Source of the DNA: Nitrospira sp.
GTDB lineage: Bacteria; Nitrospirota; Nitrospiria; Nitrospirales; Nitrospiraceae
DNA: 9,600 nt
NCBI GenBank assembly: GCA_015904045.1
Contig: JABMDG010000077.1
Coordinates: 1-9,600, forward strand
Reading direction: 5' to 3'
In this document: one piece after another, positions 6,595 through 9,600 of the stretch
How positions within the stretch are numbered: the stretch's first letter is position 1
How the letters are laid out: each line of letters begins with the position of its first letter
Translations under genes and position numbers: made by a program
The notes under the pieces: generated by a model
The model's database searches: none
What the model was told of the DNA's origin: nothing
What the model saw: only the letters and a program-made list of their open reading frames with translations

Positions 6595-6624
6595 TTGACT
6601 CTCCCGCCACTCCCTTTCTATACT
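6595..6624 (+). promoter_or_regulatory. Sigma70-type promoter of the truncated asmA-family copy
   Basis: TTGACT (6595-6600), 18 nt, TATACT (6619-6624), each five of six to consensus, followed by GGAGG at 6637-6641 and the ATG at 6649. The same arrangement precedes the intact copy at 7429-7457, so the duplicated block includes the promoter. Confidence 0.65.
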
Positions 6625-6648
6625 CCTCGTTTAGCTGGAGGCATCGCG

Positions 6649-7077
6649 ATGAAAATCCTAATGGGCTTGCTCGTCGTGGTCGTCTTGATCGTGGGCCTCG
6701 TGCTCTCGCTCCCCTTCTTGATCGACCTCAATAAGTACCAAGACCAATACAAGCCGCTCATCGAAGAAGCCCTCAATCGCAAGATCCAGCTGCAAGATAT
6801 TCGCTTAACCGTCTGGCCCAGGATCGGCGCGCGTGTGGCCGGCTTCGCTGTGTTGGAGGATCCGGCCTTCGGGGCTGGCCCCTTTGCCTCGCTTTCTTCG
6901 TTGGATGTCGGGGTGAAGCTAATGCCGCTGCTCAGCGGCAAGGTTGAGGTGGAAGAAATCACCCTGCGCGATCCGGTCATTATGGCGATTAAAAACAAGA
7001 AGGGGGGCCTGAACGCTTCGACGATCGGGCGGAAAGGTGTGCCGGTGCCCGAGACGCCCTCGCGCGCCCCCCGGTAA
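6649..7077 (+). pseudogene. Truncated 5' duplicate of the downstream asmA-family gene
   Basis: This frame encodes 142 residues that align without gaps to the first 141 residues of the intact protein at 7482, with about 13 substitutions. It has the same N-terminal membrane anchor (MKILMGLLVVVVLI), DLNKYQDQYKPLIEEALNRK, WPRIGA, KVEVEEITLRDPV and a tail ending TPSRAP. After that proline, homology stops at about 7070 and a TAA follows one codon later at 7075-7077, so roughly 400 C-terminal residues are absent. Promoter (6595-6624), ribosome site (GGAGG) and ATG are all intact, so a short membrane-anchored fragment could still be made. The gene is most simply the remnant of a tandem duplication whose 3' part was lost. 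The sequence after the break, 7071-7152, has no recognisable coding content. A functional short protein is possible but less likely. Confidence 0.8.
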
Positions 7078-7152
7078 GGCGAAGAAGAGAATGCGACGAG
7101 GCCGAGAGGTTTTCTCCGGCTCCGGCGCCACCGCGCCAATCGTCACGCCGTT

Positions 7153-7370
7153 TCTAACCCGCATTATTCACGACGGCGTCTACTGCAACCGCGGATACGC
7201 TGCTATGGCCAGTTTGGCCGCGCGCTTCGCGCGTCCAGCGGGAGGGCTCACCACTCAGCCAGTCAACATCCTGTGTCAGGTATGCCTCCTTCCCTCGCGC
7301 CACCGCGCGCCCGTCTCGCCCGGCGTCTCAGCGGTTTCGTCACGAACCCGGCTGAATAATGCGGGCTAGG
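7153..7370. mobile_element. MITE-like element with terminal inverted repeats
   Basis: The right end TGAATAATGCGGGCTAGG (7353-7370) and left end TCTAACCCGCATTATTCA (7153-7170) are inverted repeats matching at 16 of 18 positions and bounding about 218 bp without a transposase. Internal hairpins occur, for example CGCGCG-CTT-CGCGCG (7219-7233). No convincing target duplication flanks it. The ends read CCTAG inward from the right, resembling, from memory, IS1380-family termini, so this may be a non-autonomous derivative; that assignment is tentative. It fills most of the 340-nt gap between the truncated and intact asmA-family copies, and the remaining flanks show nothing recognisable apart from the next promoter. 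Confidence 0.6.
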
Positions 7371-7428
7371 AATTGAACGCAAACTCGGTTTTGGGAATGG
7401 CGGCCATCGCCGGTCTCAGTGCTGCTCA

Positions 7429-7457
7429 TTGACTCACGAGGAATCCGTTCATATACT
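7429..7457 (+). promoter_or_regulatory. Sigma70-type promoter of the intact asmA-family gene
   Basis: TTGACT (7429-7434), 17 nt, TATACT (7452-7457), each five of six to consensus. A strong ribosome site GGAGGTGA (7469-7476) precedes the ATG at 7482. It begins 58 nt after the right end of the MITE-like element and probably drives both this gene and the following channel gene. Confidence 0.68.
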
Positions 7458-7481
7458 CCCTCTCAACTGGAGGTGATCGAG

Positions 7482-9131
7482 ATGAAAATCCTGATGGGCT
7501 TGCTCGTCGTCGTCGTCTTGATCATGGGCCTTGTTCTCGCACTGCCTTTCCTGATTGACCTCAATAAGTACCAGGATCAATACAAGCCGCTGATCGAAGA
7601 GGCGCTGAACCGCAAGGTGCAGCTACAGGACATCCGTTTGACAATCTGGCCCAGGATCGGCGCCGGAGTGGCCGGCTTTACCGTGCTGGATGATCCGGCC
7701 TTCGGGTCGGGCCCGTTCGCCTCTCTCAAGTCGTTGGATGTCGGGGTGAAGCTGATGCCGCTGCTCAGCGGCAAGGTCGAGGTGGAAGAAATCACCCTGC
7801 GCGATCCCGTCATAACGGTGATTAAAAACAAGAACGGGGTTCTGAACGCTTCGACGATCGGGCGTAAAGGTGTGCCGGTACCCGAGACGCCCTCGCGCGC
7901 CCCGATTCCCTCGACGGAGGGTCCGCTTAAAATCCTGGCACTGTTGGCTGTGGATCGAGTGTCAATTGACGGCGGGAAATTGACGTTCCGTGATCTGTCG
8001 GCCGCCAAACCGACCGAATATGTGTTGCAGGATATGGAGCTACTGCTTCGGGACGTTCGGCTCGGTCAAACTCCGAGCTTGCATTTTGGGTCACTTGTTC
8101 AGCCGTTCAATCTGCCGGTGCGGCTCGACGGCACCTTCGGCCCGTTGAAGGAAACGACCGACATCGATGCGATGAATTTCCAGCTCGCCTTGGGCAAGAC
8201 CGAATTCACCATCACAGGAAAGGCTGCGGGCCAGAACGCCACAGTCAACATCGCCTCATCGGCCATTAACACCGCCAATCTGCCTATGACGCTGCCGCTG
8301 GCCAAACCGGTTGAGATCAAGAATGTCCAGATTGCGGCGGAGGTGAAAGGACAAGAAGCCAAGCTGAACAATCTGGCATTGCAAGTGTTCGATGGGCAGG
8401 TGAAGGGGCAGGCTAAGCTCGTGACCGGGTCTGAGGCGCCACCGTTCACCAGTTCACTGACCGTGCAAGGGGTGCAACTCGGTCCTGCCCTTGAGGCCGT
8501 CGCGACGACGAACCTGTCCGTCAGCGGAACGGCGGGCGCCGATCTATCGCTCCAAGGCCGAGGCTTCTCCATGCCGGACCTCACCAAGGCGCTCGAAGGC
8601 ACGGGCCACGTCGGAGTGAAAGACGGGAAGGTTGAGGGGGTCAATCTGCTCCAGGAAGCGCTTGCCATCCTGAAAGTGGCCGGGCTCTCCCTGGGCGATC
8701 CCAAGGCCACGGTGTTTTCGACAATCGAGACGGATCTTGCGATCAAACAGGGAATCGTCAACGTGCAGCGGCTCTTGATGGACAGCCACGATTTCCAGGC
8801 CACCGGTGGCGGTACGATCGGGTTCGATCAACGACTGCATCTGACTGTCAACATGAACCTTTCGCAAGCCTTGAGCCAAAAGATCTCCGGGTTGTCGCCG
8901 GTCGCCAAACTTGCCTTGAAGGAGGGCCGCTTGAATCTGCCGCTGACGATCGGCGGCACCGTCCAACAGCCGACCTATGGGCTCGACATGAAAGGCGTGA
9001 CCGGGGCCGTGCAGGAACAGGTGAAAAAGAAAGCAGAAGAGGCGATCGGTGGGCTGCTCAAGGGCACAACGAAGCCCCAGGACGTCAAGAAAGAGGGCCA
9101 AGAGATGCTGAAAGGGCTCTTCGGCCGTTAG
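7482..9131 (+). CDS. AsmA-family inner-membrane/periplasmic protein
   Basis: This is a 549-residue protein of the AsmA/YhdP/TamB superfamily, thought to bridge the inner membrane and periplasm for phospholipid transport and outer-membrane homeostasis. One N-terminal helix (about 5-24) anchors it, followed by DLNKYQDQYKPLIEEALNRKV, the conserved AsmA opening that leads into a beta-rich periplasmic body. The C-terminal half has the AsmA_2-type core: LQGRGFSMPDLTKALEGTG, then DGKVEGVNLLQEALAI, TDLAIKQGIVNVQRL and GGGTIGFDQRLHLTVNM, ending with an amphipathic lysine-rich tail (QVKKKAEEAIGGLLKG). I chose ATG 7482 because GGAGGTGA stands 5 nt upstream and the truncated copy starts at the same residue. 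Upstream in-frame codons to 7419 overlap the promoter and are not coding. The stop codon overlaps the ribosome site of the MscS-type gene, suggesting coupled expression. Confidence 0.88.
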   Translation: MKILMGLLVVVVLIMGLVLALPFLIDLNKYQDQYKPLIEEALNRKVQLQDIRLTIWPRIGAGVAGFTVLDDPAFGSGPFASLKSLDVGVKLMPLLSGKVEVEEITLRDPVITVIKNKNGVLNASTIGRKGVPVPETPSRAPIPSTEGPLKILALLAVDRVSIDGGKLTFRDLSAAKPTEYVLQDMELLLRDVRLGQTPSLHFGSLVQPFNLPVRLDGTFGPLKETTDIDAMNFQLALGKTEFTITGKAAGQNATVNIASSAINTANLPMTLPLAKPVEIKNVQIAAEVKGQEAKLNNLALQVFDGQVKGQAKLVTGSEAPPFTSSLTVQGVQLGPALEAVATTNLSVSGTAGADLSLQGRGFSMPDLTKALEGTGHVGVKDGKVEGVNLLQEALAILKVAGLSLGDPKATVFSTIETDLAIKQGIVNVQRLLMDSHDFQATGGGTIGFDQRLHLTVNMNLSQALSQKISGLSPVAKLALKEGRLNLPLTIGGTVQQPTYGLDMKGVTGAVQEQVKKKAEEAIGGLLKGTTKPQDVKKEGQEMLKGLFGR

Positions 9132-9145
9132 GAAAGCTGGTTCCC

Positions 9146-9600
9146 ATGAATGTCATGGACACGCTCACTCAGTATGCCTTGCAATACGGGCTGCAAGCTG
9201 CCGTGGCGCTCGGCATTTTCATTGCCGGTAGTATCGCATCACGCTGGGCCGGGAATTTTGCCCAACAGGCGCTCGAAAAACAGAATCTCGACCCACCGGT
9301 TCGGCTGCTCCTGGTTCGCGTTGTCAAAATCGTGGTGCTGCTCTTCACCGCGATGATCGCGCTCCAAACACTCGGTGTCCCCATTGCCCCGCTGATCGCC
9401 GGGGTCGGAGTCGCCGGCGTGGGTATCGGCCTGGCCTTGCAGGGCGTCTTGAGCAATGTCATGGCCGGCCTCTCGATTATCTTCAGCAAACCGTATAAGG
9501 TCGGGGAACACATCTCGCTGCTCGGGGTCCACGGTGACGTCGTGGTCATCGACATTTTCACGACGACGCTCGTGCACCCGGACCGCTCCCGCGTGATCAT
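9146..9600 (+). CDS. MscS-family mechanosensitive channel, 3' end outside window
   Basis: The first 151 residues of a small-conductance mechanosensitive channel are visible; the gene runs past base 9600. Such channels open under membrane tension and release solutes on hypo-osmotic shock. Hydrophobic segments lie near 13-31 and 55-75, and the pore helix TM3 is clear: GVGVAGVGIGLALQG (86-100) followed by VLSNVMAGLSIIFSKPYKVGEHI, the Gly/Ala-packed pattern plus beta-domain entry of MscS. HGDVVVIDIFTTTLVHPD then follows the E. coli GTV-IFSTT strand. The ATG at 9146 is preceded by AGGAAAG (9130-9136), which overlaps the asmA-family stop codon, with 14 nt between genes. Only two short N-terminal helices precede TM3, so it is a minimal MscS-like form rather than an MscK-type giant. 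Confidence 0.9.
   Translation, partial: MNVMDTLTQYALQYGLQAAVALGIFIAGSIASRWAGNFAQQALEKQNLDPPVRLLLVRVVKIVVLLFTAMIALQTLGVPIAPLIAGVGVAGVGIGLALQGVLSNVMAGLSIIFSKPYKVGEHISLLGVHGDVVVIDIFTTTLVHPDRSRVI

Noticed and set aside
7037..7369. Open frame of 110 codons across the end of the truncated asmA copy and the MITE-like element
   Set aside because: It begins out of frame inside asmA-homologous sequence, ends within the element's terminal repeat, has no ribosome site and shows no protein-like domain.
1..9600. CRISPR array, tRNA, rRNA, riboswitch or complete insertion sequence
   Set aside because: No regularly spaced direct repeats, tRNA-like cloverleaf, conserved rRNA sequence, recognisable riboswitch or transposase frame was seen on either strand.

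Overview
The window looks like a chromosomal stretch of a Gram-negative, moderately GC-rich bacterium. My best guess is a Nitrospira-like member of the Nitrospirota. The guess rests on the style of the encoded proteins (a long-form type I pyrophosphatase, AsmA and MscS proteins, a lipid-glycosylation trio) and on GC-rich dispersed repeats between and inside genes that I associate from memory with Nitrospira. No rRNA, tRNA, CRISPR array or complete insertion sequence is visible.

Left half, minus strand, read from 3826 down to 182. First comes a secreted protein of unknown function (3263-3826). It is followed by a three-gene envelope-glycolipid unit: a cytosolic GT2 glycosyltransferase of the dolichol-phosphate-mannose synthase/ArnC type (2409-3152), a 99-residue LAB_N membrane protein (2009-2308) and an ArnT-like polytopic glycosyltransferase (182-1948). 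A good sigma70-type promoter (TTGACG-N17-TAGAAT, 3203-3231) sits directly upstream of the GT2 gene. The likely logic is that the GT2 enzyme loads a sugar onto a polyprenyl phosphate, the LAB_N protein provides membrane anchoring or handling, and the ArnT-like enzyme transfers the sugar to lipid A or another acceptor on the periplasmic side. The first 181 bases hold only inverted repeats and a repeat-like sequence.

Right half, plus strand. A MidA-type SAM-dependent methyltransferase gene (3968-5558) is broken near its 5' end. A segment of about 150 bp, from the conserved helix to the first strand of the Rossmann fold, is present twice in two diverged versions, and this shifts the frame. Removing exactly 151 bp restores one 479-residue protein. 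The two versions differ mostly at synonymous positions, and both carry repetitive DNA in their linkers (a 7-bp-periodic array in one, an inverted-repeat element in the other). A type I inorganic pyrophosphatase follows (5702-6424). Next is a truncated duplicate of an asmA-family gene that keeps its promoter and ribosome site (6595-7077), then a roughly 218-bp MITE-like element with 18-bp terminal inverted repeats (7153-7370), then the intact asmA-family gene (7482-9131). That gene is tightly coupled to an MscS-family mechanosensitive channel that runs off the window end (9146-9600).

The shared theme is envelope biology: lipid glycosylation, AsmA lipid transport or homeostasis, and turgor control. 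The most unusual content is two local partial duplications and the small repeats that have spread through the region, rather than a recognisable new enzymatic system.
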